From: an uncultured Clostridia bacterium | GTDB lineage: Bacteria; Bacillota; Clostridia; Peptostreptococcales; Anaerovoracaceae | DNA length: 64,000 nt | Direction of reading: 5' to 3' | Assembly (NCBI GenBank): GCA_938049335.1 | Contig: CALIYX010000023.1 | Location: 183,686-247,685, forward strand | Part shown: in pieces, positions 19,648-29,231 of the stretch | Layout: each line of letters begins with the position of its first letter | Numbering within the stretch: the stretch's first letter is position 1 | Made by a program: the position numbers and the translations under genes | The notes under the pieces: model-generated | Database searches by the model: none | What the model was told of the DNA's origin: nothing | Seen by the model: only the letters and a program-made list of their open reading frames with translations

Positions 19648-20346
19648 TTACCACTCAACCTCCATTATGCTCTTTGGATGCTCATTTTTTTCTACACTTA
19701 GAATCTTGCCATCCTTAAGCCTTACTAGGTTATCTGATATTTCCTCAAGTTTGGAATTATGAGTAACTATGATAAGAGCTATCTTATTTTCCTTGGCTGT
19801 ATTCTTTAGAAGGGATAGAACTTTAGTTCCAGTCGCACTATCTAATGCTCCTGTCGGTTCATCGCACAGTAAAATCTTAGGATTTTTTACAAGTGCCCTT
19901 GCAATTGAGAGCCTCTGTAGTTCTCCCCCTGAAAGATTTGATGGAAAAAGTGACTTTCTCTTAGTTAAACCTACAGCCTCAATTACCTCATCAACATCTA
20001 GGGGATTTTTGCTTAGCTTTGCAGCTATGGCAACATTCTCCCTAGCTGACAATGAAGGTATCAGGTTATAAAACTGAAACACAAAGCCTATCGATTCCCT
20101 TCTGTATAACTCAAGCTTCTTCTCACTGAAACCTGCTACATTTTGACCATTGAATATGATATTTCCTTCAGTAGGTCTATCCATTCCTCCAAGTAAATTT
20201 AGCAAGGTAGATTTTCCCGAACCTGATGGTCCTAATATTACAGTGAACTCTGCTTCTCCTATGGCAAGATCTACCTTATCAAGAGCACGAATTTCATCGC
20301 TTCCCATTTTGTATATTTTTGAAACTTTATCAAACTCAATTAACAT
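19648..20346 (-). CDS. ABC transporter ATP-binding protein, LolD/MacB-like
   Basis: This protein has 232 residues. Walker A is GPSGSGKST (residues about 36-44), the signature is LSGGELQR (about 137-144), Walker B is ILLCDEPTGALD, and the switch His is in IVTHN. The GALDS extension after Walker B is typical of the LolD/MacB export subgroup. AAAGGAG precedes the ATG by about 9 bases. It is translationally coupled to the permease downstream, and together they form a complete exporter. Confidence 0.95.
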   Translation of the reverse strand: MLIEFDKVSKIYKMGSDEIRALDKVDLAIGEAEFTVILGPSGSGKSTLLNLLGGMDRPTEGNIIFNGQNVAGFSEKKLELYRRESIGFVFQFYNLIPSLSARENVAIAAKLSKNPLDVDEVIEAVGLTKRKSLFPSNLSGGELQRLSIARALVKNPKILLCDEPTGALDSATGTKVLSLLKNTAKENKIALIIVTHNSKLEEISDNLVRLKDGKILSVEKNEHPKSIMEVEW

Positions 20347-20566
20347 ATGAATTTAACTCCTTTATTTTGTCTTAAATACATTATTAAACAGCGCCTCGAC
20401 TATAAATGTTATATTTGTTAATTTTTTGGTTAGAAGAAACTAACTAAAGGATATCACCTTGCCATATCGTTTTCAATATATTTTTTTTACAGAAACTATT
20501 GGAAAATATAACAAAATTCACAATTACGCTTTGTAATTTGCTCAGATGAAAAAATTATGTATAAAA

Positions 20567-20595
20567 AACTCCCTGCCACTATATGACAAGGAGTT
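20567..20595 (-). terminator. Terminator of the 20605 Cna-B gene
   Basis: The minus strand reads AACTCCTTGTC, a loop, then an imperfect complement ending GGAGTT and TTTTT. It begins 10 bases past the stop codon. Confidence 0.8.
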
Positions 20596-20604
20596 AAGTC
20601 TTAA

Positions 20605-21846
20605 CTATTTATTTTTATATCTATACTTTATACTTAGCCTGAGAGCTGCAGAACTGAACATTAATGCTATCAACATCATAAAATCATTTTCATCCCCTGT
20701 ATTTGGGTTAGGCTTCTTTGGTTTTGGATCTGGATTTGGTGGATTCTGTGGTTTCGGATCAGGCTCGGGTTCATCTGTTATATTTGTAATCACAAAACCT
20801 TCGTTCTGATTGCCAGTAATTCTAGTTTCATAACCCTCTAGTGCTGTCTCTTTTACATAGTACTCATACTTTACAGGGTCACTGAATTCTGCTACGTAAT
20901 ACTCTTGAAGATTTTTAAATATGTATTTCCAATTATTATTCTTGTTCAATATTACATTTCCAACAGATTCATCAATACGCCTTTGTCTAAGTGTACCTGT
21001 ATTGGCATCGTAATATTCAATATCACATGTCCTGTAAATAGTAACTTCTACACTATCCTTCTTCTTGCCTATCCATTTTTTCTCTACTGGCACATCTATC
21101 AAAGATTTATTTACTATTATATCGCCAAATATACCGTTTGCAAAACCTACTGTATATTCAGGGACAAACCCCTCTACAGGTACTTCTCTAACTTTGTAAA
21201 CATATTGATGGCCATCACTCTCATCAAAAATTGGATAATTTTCAAACACGCCAGTCCAGTTTGTTGCCTTTGAAATCTGAATCGTATCTACAACATTACC
21301 GTCTTGTAAGAGTTCCACACTGATAAAGTTTGGAAGAGGTCTTGATGGCTTTCCTACTTCTTCCCCTGGCTGAGAAGATGAATTTAGCTGAACTGGTGTA
21401 AACGCTAAAGATGCAGGTGATGGAGTAACTGGAATTACATTCCATACTTTTCCAACATATATATCACGTAAAGCAAGGCTTTTAATTACATACCCATCTA
21501 CAGGATTTCCAGAAAGCTTACTTTTATATTTTATTCCATCATCATTTAATCTAAATGCTATAGTATAGTTTATATTTCTTCCTGCAGAATCAAGTTTAGG
21601 CTGATTAGTAAATACGTGCCCCTTTTCATAGCTTCTTATTCTAACTGTTTCCTTTACTTGTCCATCCGCGACAAGATCAACTTCCATGTTACTGCTTATA
21701 AACCCAATCCACTTAGTTTCTACAGATATATTCATGTTGTTTGCTGGATCTTCTGCAAATGACAAGCTTTGGCCTATGAGAAATACTGAAATTAATACAA
21801 CAAAAAATGTCAGCCCAAGTATGCGTTTTTTTCTACCAATCTTCAT
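20605..21846 (-). CDS. Cna-B domain surface protein, wall-anchored
   Basis: This secreted protein has 413 residues. The signal peptide is residues 1-31 (cut after SFA). Cna-B-like units follow, marked by VETKWIGF (about 42), VGKVWNVI (about 132) and VEKKWIGK (about 260), each closing with a segment such as GYETRITGNQNEGFVITN. A proline-rich linker precedes NPNTGDEN, a membrane segment and a basic tail. The anchor motif is NPNTG rather than LPXTG. It is the first of three tandem paralogues of increasing complexity, probably structural adhesin or pilus-like surface proteins. No sortase is in the window. Confidence 0.88.
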   Translation of the reverse strand: MKIGRKKRILGLTFFVVLISVFLIGQSLSFAEDPANNMNISVETKWIGFISSNMEVDLVADGQVKETVRIRSYEKGHVFTNQPKLDSAGRNINYTIAFRLNDDGIKYKSKLSGNPVDGYVIKSLALRDIYVGKVWNVIPVTPSPASLAFTPVQLNSSSQPGEEVGKPSRPLPNFISVELLQDGNVVDTIQISKATNWTGVFENYPIFDESDGHQYVYKVREVPVEGFVPEYTVGFANGIFGDIIVNKSLIDVPVEKKWIGKKKDSVEVTIYRTCDIEYYDANTGTLRQRRIDESVGNVILNKNNNWKYIFKNLQEYYVAEFSDPVKYEYYVKETALEGYETRITGNQNEGFVITNITDEPEPDPKPQNPPNPDPKPKKPNPNTGDENDFMMLIALMFSSAALRLSIKYRYKNK

Positions 21847-21981
21847 AAGTTCTCCCCTAATTTTAGTTTAATCTAAATAACCCTTTCATGTAAATTAAAT
21901 CATAAATTCTTACATTTCGCAATAATAATATATGATTTTACATTTCGTCCATTAATTAAAAATATAACACTGAATATAAAA

Positions 21982-22007
21982 AACTCCCTACCATACGGTA
22001 AGGAGTT
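21982..22007 (-). terminator. Terminator of the 22020 Cna-B gene
   Basis: The minus strand reads AACTCCTTACC, loop GTAT, then GGTAGGGAGTT followed by T residues. It lies 13 bases past the stop codon. Confidence 0.85.
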
Positions 22008-22019
22008 ATATATCAAAGT

Positions 22020-23849
22020 CTATTTAACTTTTTTGCATCTATACTTTATGCTTGTAATCAATGCTCCTGTACTGATTATTAGCCCTAGGTACAGGTATAG
22101 ATTGCTTTCATCACCTGTGTTAGGCTTTGGTACTGGCGGCTTATCGGTCTTTGGATCAGGCGGTATATTTGGTGTAGGGGCTGGTGGAATAAACTTCTCA
22201 TTGGATATTGTGAATCCATTATCTTCACTGCCATCATACGAAACCATAAAGCGCTTGTCTCCAAACTCTAGGAAACCGTTATCTTCGCCGACTTCCTTCA
22301 CTGTGTATTTTATTTCATTATTGTCGCTATCATACTTATGTAAATTTGCAAACACATGCTTCCAGCTATTTGCCTGGTTTAGTTCGATTTCCTGAACTTC
22401 TTCACCATTTGCAAGAAGCTTTACAGTAACACTGTCTAAAGCATCTCCATTCCACTTCTTCTCAACTGGAATCAAGATTTTATCTACAGTATTTTCGTTT
22501 GTAATTACAAATCCATCATCCTGATTTCCTGTTATTACTGAATCATAGCCTGCTATCTCAGTCTCTTTTACGTAGTACTTGTATTTAGATGGCTGACCAT
22601 TCTCTGAGAGGTAAAACTCATAGACATCCTTAAAAGTATGATTCCAATTATTTGCAGCATTTAATTCTGCTGTTGCTACTTCTTCATTTATAGTCTCTTT
22701 GACGAGATTTCCATAGTCATCCCAAGATTCGGTCTCGCAGGTTCTACATAAGGTAATGTCAACGCTATCCTTTCTCTTGCCAACCCACTTCTTCTTTACG
22801 GGTATATCTATTACCGATCTATTGATGATTATTCCATCGTCACGATACTCTGCAATATATCCTGGAATTGGCTCCTCCTTAACGGTATAATCTATTGTAT
22901 GTCCGTCATCAGCATACTGAGGGACGTTTTCGAACTTTCCCTGCCAGCCATCAGCCTTGAAGATTTTTTTAGAGTCTATTTTTACTCCATCTGCATAAAG
23001 ATAAACTGTTATTGAGTCAGGTATTTCTCTTTTGGATTTCATAGATTCATCGTCTGCATCAACGTTTCCGATAGCATTTTCGTTATCATTACCTGTATCA
23101 GCATCGTCCATCACATCTAGTGCAAGTCCAAGAAAATCTAGTGAAACTGGGCTTGGATTTCCTGGGGAAATTCTTACGATAATCATGTTCCATGCTTTAT
23201 TTACGTTAATATCTCTAGACGTGACAGATTTTATTACAAAACCTTCTTGTGCATTTCCAGAAACCACTGTATTGTATTTTAACCAGTTGTCATATATATG
23301 ATATGTTATTGAATACTCAATTTCCTTGCCATTATCATCATACTTTGGAAGATTCCTGAAAACATGTCTCCATTCTGATTGATCTTGCTGTATTTCTGCA
23401 CGCCTAAGAGTTACAGTATCTTTCATTTCTCCGTTTGCCATGAGGTTAACTGTTGTTGGTGGATAATAGGTAGCATTCCACTCTACTCTTACACTTATAT
23501 CAATTTTCTCTGTGGCAGAAACCGCTCTTGCTACTCTTCTCTTTGGAAAACTGCTCAAGTTAAGGTCCGAGCTATCTGTTGTAACTCTTGAATTAGAAAG
23601 TTCTAGCTTAGCATCCTTTTGCTTTACCACATCTTCGTTTTCAGACTTGGATTCATCAGCATTAGTATTACTAGCCTTGGTTTCATCCATCTTTGATATA
23701 TTCTCAGATAGTAAATGTTTATCCTCTGTATCAGAATGCATCTCTGAATCCGCATAAGTAGATTGTATCGCCTGCCCACATACTAGAACTATCGTTAATA
23801 TAACTAGCAAAAATAAGCTGGCCCTTCGTTTATTTTGTCTTTCTTTCAT
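22020..23849 (-). CDS. Multi-domain Cna-B surface protein, wall-anchored
   Basis: This secreted protein has 609 residues. Signal peptide residues 1-33 are followed by a hydrophilic Ser/Asp/Lys-rich stalk (about 34-115). At least four Cna-B units follow, starting near VRVEWNATY (about 122), VNKAWNMI (about 215), VKKKWVGK (about 350) and VEKKWNGD (about 460), most ending GFVITN or GFTISN. The C-terminus has a proline-rich linker, KPNTGDES, a membrane segment and a basic tail. Cna-B domains often carry internal isopeptide bonds, which would make a stiff rod. The second and third units match the 20605 and 24021 proteins most closely. Confidence 0.88.
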   Translation of the reverse strand: MKERQNKRRASLFLLVILTIVLVCGQAIQSTYADSEMHSDTEDKHLLSENISKMDETKASNTNADESKSENEDVVKQKDAKLELSNSRVTTDSSDLNLSSFPKRRVARAVSATEKIDISVRVEWNATYYPPTTVNLMANGEMKDTVTLRRAEIQQDQSEWRHVFRNLPKYDDNGKEIEYSITYHIYDNWLKYNTVVSGNAQEGFVIKSVTSRDINVNKAWNMIIVRISPGNPSPVSLDFLGLALDVMDDADTGNDNENAIGNVDADDESMKSKREIPDSITVYLYADGVKIDSKKIFKADGWQGKFENVPQYADDGHTIDYTVKEEPIPGYIAEYRDDGIIINRSVIDIPVKKKWVGKRKDSVDITLCRTCETESWDDYGNLVKETINEEVATAELNAANNWNHTFKDVYEFYLSENGQPSKYKYYVKETEIAGYDSVITGNQDDGFVITNENTVDKILIPVEKKWNGDALDSVTVKLLANGEEVQEIELNQANSWKHVFANLHKYDSDNNEIKYTVKEVGEDNGFLEFGDKRFMVSYDGSEDNGFTISNEKFIPPAPTPNIPPDPKTDKPPVPKPNTGDESNLYLYLGLIISTGALITSIKYRCKKVK

Positions 23850-23981
23850 TGTATTCCCCTAATAATATTCTCTATTCCCCAATATATTTATTATATTTTA
23901 ACCCAAAAAGTCTGAATATAAAACACTTTTTAAAATAATTTATGTAAAAATCCATACCAAGTTTCATTCTTATTAAAGCAA

Positions 23982-24009
23982 AACTCCTCGCTATATTAAA
24001 CAAGGAGTT
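23982..24009 (-). terminator. Terminator of the 24021 Cna-B gene
   Basis: The minus strand reads AACTCCTTG, an AT-rich loop, then GAGGAGTTTTGC. It lies about 12 bases past the stop codon. Confidence 0.75.
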
Positions 24010-24020
24010 ATAAATCAAAA

Positions 24021-25427
24021 TTATATTTTCTTACGCCTGTAAATCATCACAGGTATAAGTGCCGATGTGCTTAAGAGTAACAAAGCGTATATGTTGAAAT
24101 TACTACCATCACCAGTGTTAGGTGTCTTAGGCTGTGGTGGGTTCTTGGGAGCAGGAGTTTTTGGATTGATTTCCTTATTTGTAACAACAAAACCGCTGTC
24201 CTGATTACCAGTTATTTGTGTATCATAACCTGGGATACTTTTCTCTGTTACATAGTACTTATACTTAACACCATCTTCTCCTTTTGGAGTGTAGAATTCA
24301 TACAAGCTAGAAAATGTATGCTTCCAGTTATTTGCAGCATTAAGCTCGACTGTAGCTACTTCTTCATCCACTTTAACCCTCACATGCTTATTCAATGTAT
24401 GGTCAAATTTCATATAGTCACATGCTCTGTGTAATGTGAGTTCAGCTTTTGATTGACTATCGCCTATCCATTTCTTTTCAACAGATACATCGATTAAAGA
24501 TCTGTTTAAAATAATGTTTCCATTAAAATAGCTAGTTTCATATCCAGCTAACGGGTCTTCTTTAGTCGTATATTTAATTTCGTGTCCATCATTTTCGTCA
24601 TATCTAGGATAATCAACAAATCTACCTTCCCAGTTATCATCCTTTGTTAGCTGCATTGTTCCAACAACTACCCCATCTGCAAGTAGATGTACTGTGATAG
24701 CATCTGGAATAGGTACGCTCGATACTTCTTCTGGCGCTGATATCAAAGCATCAAAATTTGGATCATCCTCTTCTATAACTTCTTCCGTTATTGTTGCTTC
24801 CCTAGCCTGTGCTACCGGAACTTCAGATGTAGACTCTGGAGCCGTAGCAGGTATTACAGAATCTAGGTTTGTAGCTATCATGCCAGTAATTGTATGCGAG
24901 CATGCAGGTTCAGGATTCCCCGGATCTAAGCTTGTAGTTTCCATGCCGCCCATTGTAGGAGGACACGCAGGGTCAGGATGCCCTGGAATAACTATGTTAG
25001 GCATTACGTTCCACACCTTACCTACATAGATGTCTCGAAGTGCTACAATCTTAATTACAAAGCCATTTGTAGCATTTCCACTTAGGCTATATTTGTATTT
25101 TACACCATAATCTGCTGCTTCATATGTAATTGTATAATTGATTTCTGTACCGACTGAATTATATTTAGGTACATTTATAAACTTAGATTTCCAATCCGTA
25201 TCGTATGTTACAGTAATAGTTTGTTTAATCTCACCATCCGCCTCGAGGTTTACAGTCACAGGGACTTTGTAGCTTCCCTTCCAATCTACCTCTACTGGAA
25301 TTTCAATATTAGATGATGTCGCTGTTTCAGCATAAGTTGATTTAGCGCTCTGACCAATAATTAGAATTGCAATGAAAACGATGAGCAGCATCAAGCTAGT
25401 CATACGTTTTGCATGTCTCCTTTGCAT
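24021..25427 (-). CDS. Cna-B domain surface protein, wall-anchored
   Basis: This secreted protein has 468 residues with a signal peptide (1-33, cut after TYA). Cna-B-like units begin near VEVDWKGS (about 45), VGKVWNVM (about 136) and VEKKWIGD (about 315). Between the second and third lies a duplicated short segment (HPDPACPPTMGG and NPEPACSHTITG, about 150-180) and an acidic Glu-rich linker. The C-terminus has TPNTGDGS, a membrane segment and RRKKI. The paired Cys-containing repeats are unusual in this family. It is the first-transcribed of the tandem trio, though each gene has its own terminator. Confidence 0.88.
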   Translation of the reverse strand: MQRRHAKRMTSLMLLIVFIAILIIGQSAKSTYAETATSSNIEIPVEVDWKGSYKVPVTVNLEADGEIKQTITVTYDTDWKSKFINVPKYNSVGTEINYTITYEAADYGVKYKYSLSGNATNGFVIKIVALRDIYVGKVWNVMPNIVIPGHPDPACPPTMGGMETTSLDPGNPEPACSHTITGMIATNLDSVIPATAPESTSEVPVAQAREATITEEVIEEDDPNFDALISAPEEVSSVPIPDAITVHLLADGVVVGTMQLTKDDNWEGRFVDYPRYDENDGHEIKYTTKEDPLAGYETSYFNGNIILNRSLIDVSVEKKWIGDSQSKAELTLHRACDYMKFDHTLNKHVRVKVDEEVATVELNAANNWKHTFSSLYEFYTPKGEDGVKYKYYVTEKSIPGYDTQITGNQDSGFVVTNKEINPKTPAPKNPPQPKTPNTGDGSNFNIYALLLLSTSALIPVMIYRRKKI

Positions 25428-25595
25428 ATTCGTTCCCCCTTGTTTTTTGACACAATGTCTTGTATACCAATATAATTAATTAAATCATATTTTCGTTAGA
25501 ATTGCAATATTTTTGGTTAATTGTGTATATTCCGTTCAATTTATTTCTGATAATGATTTTACTTATAATTTTGCATATATCATGCAAAAATAAAA

Positions 25596-25632
25596 CGAGG
25601 AGACTAGCAAATGTATGAATTGCCTCTCCTCG
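25596..25632 (-). terminator. Terminator of the YgbA_NO gene
   Basis: An 8-bp stem (CGAGGAGA with TCTCCTCG), with a smaller inner pairing, is followed on the minus strand by TTTTATTTTT. It lies 54 bases past the stop at 25686. Confidence 0.8.
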
Positions 25633-25685
25633 AATTACGGGTTTAAATTAATCTATAAATATTTATGATTTTGATAAACTTAATT

Positions 25686-26018
25686 CTATCTATTCTTTAG
25701 TCCGGTAATACCATGCCAAATACAGGTAATAGGATGGTAAATTAACATGCGTGGTCCACTAAATCTCATTACATTTCGAATCTTTTCTCGCATTTCTGAT
25801 GAATAACAGTGAACGCTGCAGTTATTACAGAAGGTCTTTGTCTCCATAAATGGGCACTTTTCACTTCGTTTCTGTGAATACTCAAGCAAATTCATACATT
25901 CATCACATAGTCCATCTGCATTTTGGTCATTATGATTTTTCTTACAGTAAAGCTTAATCATCTGATTGACCATATTCTGCTCTCTTTTTCTTTTAACTTC
26001 AATACTATTATTGCTCAT
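25686..26018 (-). CDS. YgbA_NO (nitrous-oxide-stimulated promoter) family protein
   Basis: This protein has 110 residues. It is cysteine-rich with the order CKKNH, GLCDEC, SEKCPF, KTFCNNCSVHCY and HPITCIWHG, matching the small family named after nitrous-oxide-stimulated promoters (E. coli YgbA). The cysteines suggest metal binding. In enterobacteria the gene is induced by nitric oxide. Nothing here shows its regulation. It lies 12 bases downstream of the metallo-beta-lactamase-fold gene and probably shares its transcript. Confidence 0.85.
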   Translation of the reverse strand: MSNNSIEVKRKREQNMVNQMIKLYCKKNHNDQNADGLCDECMNLLEYSQKRSEKCPFMETKTFCNNCSVHCYSSEMREKIRNVMRFSGPRMLIYHPITCIWHGITGLKNR

Positions 26019-26030
26019 ATTCTGTCCTTC

Positions 26031-26837
26031 TTATTTTGTATAGTCATCAGGAGCTGAATCATCAAAATGTATTCTTTTATCAAAAACAGCGGTCTCATTT
26101 ATATGTGCAAATGTTCTAAAGTCATACTTCCTATAACCGCTATGTCCCGTACAAACAACACTGACCGGCCTTCCATTAAGCCTTTCTCTTAGCTTAATCA
26201 AAGACTTCTTATTCATATCAGGAAACTGTGTGAAAAAATCAAAGAACGGATATCCACCGTTTTGATTTATTGCTAGGCAATCTCCACTAATCAGAATGCT
26301 ATCGTCAATCAGATAGCACATATGACCAAGCGTATGCCCAGGCACATGAATTGCTTCTACTTTTATTCCACCTGCATCTACTGTTTGTCCGTCAGATAGC
26401 AAAGTGTAGCCGGGCTTTAAGCTTACACCTACATTTAACTTTATAAAACCTAGCTTTGTCATTCTATGCATTTTTCCCGTTATATACTGTTCTTCATCTT
26501 TACCGAGGTATATTTTTGCATTAGGAAATATATTATGTCCATTTTTGTCAATTCCGCCAGCATGATCGACATCTGCGTGAGTTAAGAATACTTGATGTAT
26601 ATCCTTAGAATCAATCCCTATCTTTTCGAATTCTCTTTCTGTACCAGGAAAATTTCTGTGTCCTGAGTCAAAAGCAATGGTATTTCCTTCTTTAGTGTAA
26701 AACCAAAGATTTACATCCTCTTCTCTAATGCATGAAACTCCACCAGAAAAAATCCCTGTATTTGAGGGATTAACTGCTCTTGTTCCCTTCATAAAATGTT
26801 TTTTTGCATACTTATCAAAAAAATAAATTGCACTCAC
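26031..26837 (-). CDS. Metallo-beta-lactamase-fold hydrolase
   Basis: This protein has 268 residues and is cytosolic. The metal-binding motif THADVDHAGG lies near residues 95-104. HVPGHTLGH (about 166-174), SGDC (about 184-187) and CTGHSG (about 236-241) complete the set of ligands. The order resembles lactonase-like hydrolases, but the substrate cannot be read from sequence. Its ATG overlaps the last base of the alpha/beta-hydrolase stop, so the two are translated together. Confidence 0.88.
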   Translation of the reverse strand: MSAIYFFDKYAKKHFMKGTRAVNPSNTGIFSGGVSCIREEDVNLWFYTKEGNTIAFDSGHRNFPGTEREFEKIGIDSKDIHQVFLTHADVDHAGGIDKNGHNIFPNAKIYLGKDEEQYITGKMHRMTKLGFIKLNVGVSLKPGYTLLSDGQTVDAGGIKVEAIHVPGHTLGHMCYLIDDSILISGDCLAINQNGGYPFFDFFTQFPDMNKKSLIKLRERLNGRPVSVVCTGHSGYRKYDFRTFAHINETAVFDKRIHFDDSAPDDYTK

Positions 26838-27577
26838 TAGAATTCCTCCCTTATTTCCATGCAGTAATTTTCGGTATCCTTAGTGATTCTAGTACAGTGA
26901 CCATATCCATTCCAAAGCCTTAAGCTTGCATATGGATAGTTTTTCGGTAGGTATTTTTTTGCACTCCTTAGGTCAAATTCCTTTGATCCATATGTGAAGA
27001 GGCATTTTCTCTGTTCATCCTCTGAAAGCCTTGGGAGATTTACAAAACTGCAATCGTGAATGATATTTATTATGCTTTCCTCACTCATAGCTATGAATGT
27101 ATCCGCCATGACCGATGCTTTTTCTCCATATATCCTCGTCATTCTTTTGACTGCAAGCTCTCTATCTTTGATAGCCTTTCTGTGTTTCTTGATAAAAATT
27201 TTTTTCATGAAAAATTCTTGAATCCACGAGTTCTGCCAGAGACTGCAGCCCTCAAAAATTGCTTTGTTAATCTGTATATCTTTATATTCAAGAAGCTGTA
27301 GCAAGACAACTCCTCCAAGCGATGCACCGTAAGCTAAATCAAGCTTTGAAATATTTAAGGCCTTGAGATGATTATATATCGCATGTGCTTCTTCTTTTGA
27401 TGAGTGATACGTTTTATCAATAGATTCTCCATGCGCAGATAAATCGGGAATTATATACCTCAGATCATCACCCAAATTGTCAGCTATATTTATCTTCATC
27501 CCATCTGCTGAAGATAGCATCGGATGGATCAGTAAAACTGTTTTTTTATTTTCTGAGTTTAAATCTAGAGCCTTCAT
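26837..27577 (-). CDS. Alpha/beta-hydrolase family protein
   Basis: This protein has 246 residues. A strand VLLIHPMLSSADG holds the oxyanion region, the nucleophile elbow is YGASLGG (residues about 82-88), the acid is probably Asp in GSKEFDLR (about 197-204), and the His is in YGHCTRI near the end. The length fits a compact hydrolase with a helical cap. It is the first gene of a unit with the metallo-beta-lactamase-fold and YgbA_NO genes. The substrate is unknown. Confidence 0.85.
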   Translation of the reverse strand: MKALDLNSENKKTVLLIHPMLSSADGMKINIADNLGDDLRYIIPDLSAHGESIDKTYHSSKEEAHAIYNHLKALNISKLDLAYGASLGGVVLLQLLEYKDIQINKAIFEGCSLWQNSWIQEFFMKKIFIKKHRKAIKDRELAVKRMTRIYGEKASVMADTFIAMSEESIINIIHDCSFVNLPRLSEDEQRKCLFTYGSKEFDLRSAKKYLPKNYPYASLRLWNGYGHCTRITKDTENYCMEIREEF

Positions 27578-27665
27578 TTTCTCTCCACATCTACTATTAA
27601 TTTTATGTTAGTTTACACTAACATAGTAACACTAGGCTATATAAAGTTCAATACTTTTACCCAAC

Positions 27666-27704
27666 AAAATGGGGAGAAAAGCACTATGCTAACTCCCCCA
27701 TTTT
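27666..27704 (-). terminator. Terminator of the importer operon
   Basis: The minus strand has AAAATGGGG paired with CCCCATTTT, followed by GTTGGG rather than a long T run. It lies just past the stop at 27711. Confidence 0.65.
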
Positions 27705-27710
27705 ATAACT

Positions 27711-29231
27711 TTATTTACTTATAAAACCATGTTTTTTTAGAAAATCACGAGCAACGACTTCTGCAGATTTTCCTTCGATACCGACTTCGTAGTTCATCAT
27801 GCTCATCTGTTCTTCTGTAATATTTCCCGAAAGTTTATTTAGTATATTTTCTAACTCAGGGTACTTGTTAAGTAGCTCAGCCTTCATGAGTGGCGCTCCT
27901 TGGTATGGTGGAAATAGATGCTTATCATCCTTCAAAAGCTTAAGTTTATATTTACTTATCTCAGGGTCAGTTGAATAGACTTCTATAATCTGTATATCGC
28001 CTGATTGTATTGCACTGTAACGGAGTGCTGGCTCCATAGTCGCTATATTAAGCCTTAGTCCATACACTGACTTCAGTCCTCTGTTTCCATCATCTCTATC
28101 ATTAAATTCTAAAGTGAATCCAGCCTTGAGCTTATCCTCGACTTTCTTAAGATCCGATATTGTTTCAAGACCATATTCCTTTGCAATATTTTCAGGAACA
28201 GCGATAGCATATGTGTTTTGGTAAGCCATCGGCTTAAGTAAAACTAGATTATCCTGCTTTTTTATTCCGTCTCTTGCAGCTTCAAATACCTTTTTAGAGT
28301 CATTACTGAGCTCTGGAGCAGGCTTTAATAAGCTTCCAGTAATAGTACCAGTAAACTCAGGATATATGTCTATATCTCCTTTTTTGAGCGCCTGATAGAG
28401 AAAATCCGTCTTACCGAAGTTAGGTTTAATATCTACAGATATATCGCTGTTTTCCTCGATAAGTATCTTATACATATTCATCAAAATCTCAGGCTCTGGT
28501 CCTAGCTTTCCTGCAATGACAATATGAGCTTTCTCTTGCTTTGGAATGAGCCTTGGAACATAAGATGCACCCACTCCTAGGAACATCAAAGAAAATGCAA
28601 GAAATACAACGCGTAGCTTTGCTTTTTCCATCCATTTAAGCACTATATTAAATACTATAGCGAGCACTGCTGAAGATATGGCACCTATTAAAATCAAACT
28701 AGCATTTCTCCTGTCTATACCTAGCAAAATGAATGAACCTAGTCCCCCTGCTCCCACTAGTGCAGCTAAGGTTGCCGTACCGATTATCATAACCGTTGCT
28801 GTTCTAATACCGGATACAATGACTGGCATAGCAAGCGGTATTTCAAAAGTCTTAAGTCTCTCCCACTTGTTCATGCCGAATGCTACGCCTGCCTCTTCTA
28901 GACTTGGATCAATACCATTAAGCGCAGTAATCGTGTTTTCCAATATCGGAAATATGGCATATATAACAAGAGCCGCAAGAGCCGGCCTTGTACCAATTCC
29001 CATAAGTGGAATGAAGAGACCAAGAAGTGCCATTGATGGTACTGTTTGAAATATTCCAGCTACCTGAAGTACCCATTTTGATGCCCGCTTATGCGTGTTA
29101 AGATAAATCGCTAGAGGAATTGTCAAAAGTATAGCGATAAGCAGTGTTAAAAGCGATAACTGAAGATGCTGTCCAAGTGCCTTGAGCCATTCCCCAAATC
29201 TATCTTGAAATGTAAAAAACAAATTATTCAT
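27711..29231 (-). CDS. Fused permease/substrate-binding ABC subunit, EgtU/OpuB type
   Basis: This protein has 506 residues. Residues 1-205 form an OpuB-type permease with membrane segments at about 18-40, 52-72, 75-95, 130-152 and 178-200. A further membrane anchor (about 212-230) leads into an extracellular substrate-binding domain (about 235-506) with GKLGPEPEILMNMYK, DIDIYPEFTGT and FPPYQGAPLMK. The fused layout and these motifs resemble the streptococcal EgtU ergothioneine importer, and the older label is glycine betaine/choline transporter. The two cannot be separated here with certainty. It overlaps the ATPase by 8 bases. Confidence 0.88.
   Translation of the reverse strand: MNNLFFTFQDRFGEWLKALGQHLQLSLLTLLIAILLTIPLAIYLNTHKRASKWVLQVAGIFQTVPSMALLGLFIPLMGIGTRPALAALVIYAIFPILENTITALNGIDPSLEEAGVAFGMNKWERLKTFEIPLAMPVIVSGIRTATVMIIGTATLAALVGAGGLGSFILLGIDRRNASLILIGAISSAVLAIVFNIVLKWMEKAKLRVVFLAFSLMFLGVGASYVPRLIPKQEKAHIVIAGKLGPEPEILMNMYKILIEENSDISVDIKPNFGKTDFLYQALKKGDIDIYPEFTGTITGSLLKPAPELSNDSKKVFEAARDGIKKQDNLVLLKPMAYQNTYAIAVPENIAKEYGLETISDLKKVEDKLKAGFTLEFNDRDDGNRGLKSVYGLRLNIATMEPALRYSAIQSGDIQIIEVYSTDPEISKYKLKLLKDDKHLFPPYQGAPLMKAELLNKYPELENILNKLSGNITEEQMSMMNYEVGIEGKSAEVVARDFLKKHGFISK

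Noticed and set aside
20605..25427. Antisense frames inside the Cna-B genes
   Set aside because: Several plus-strand frames of 60-120 codons exist, but all lie opposite strong coding sequence and have repetitive composition without starts or ribosome sites.
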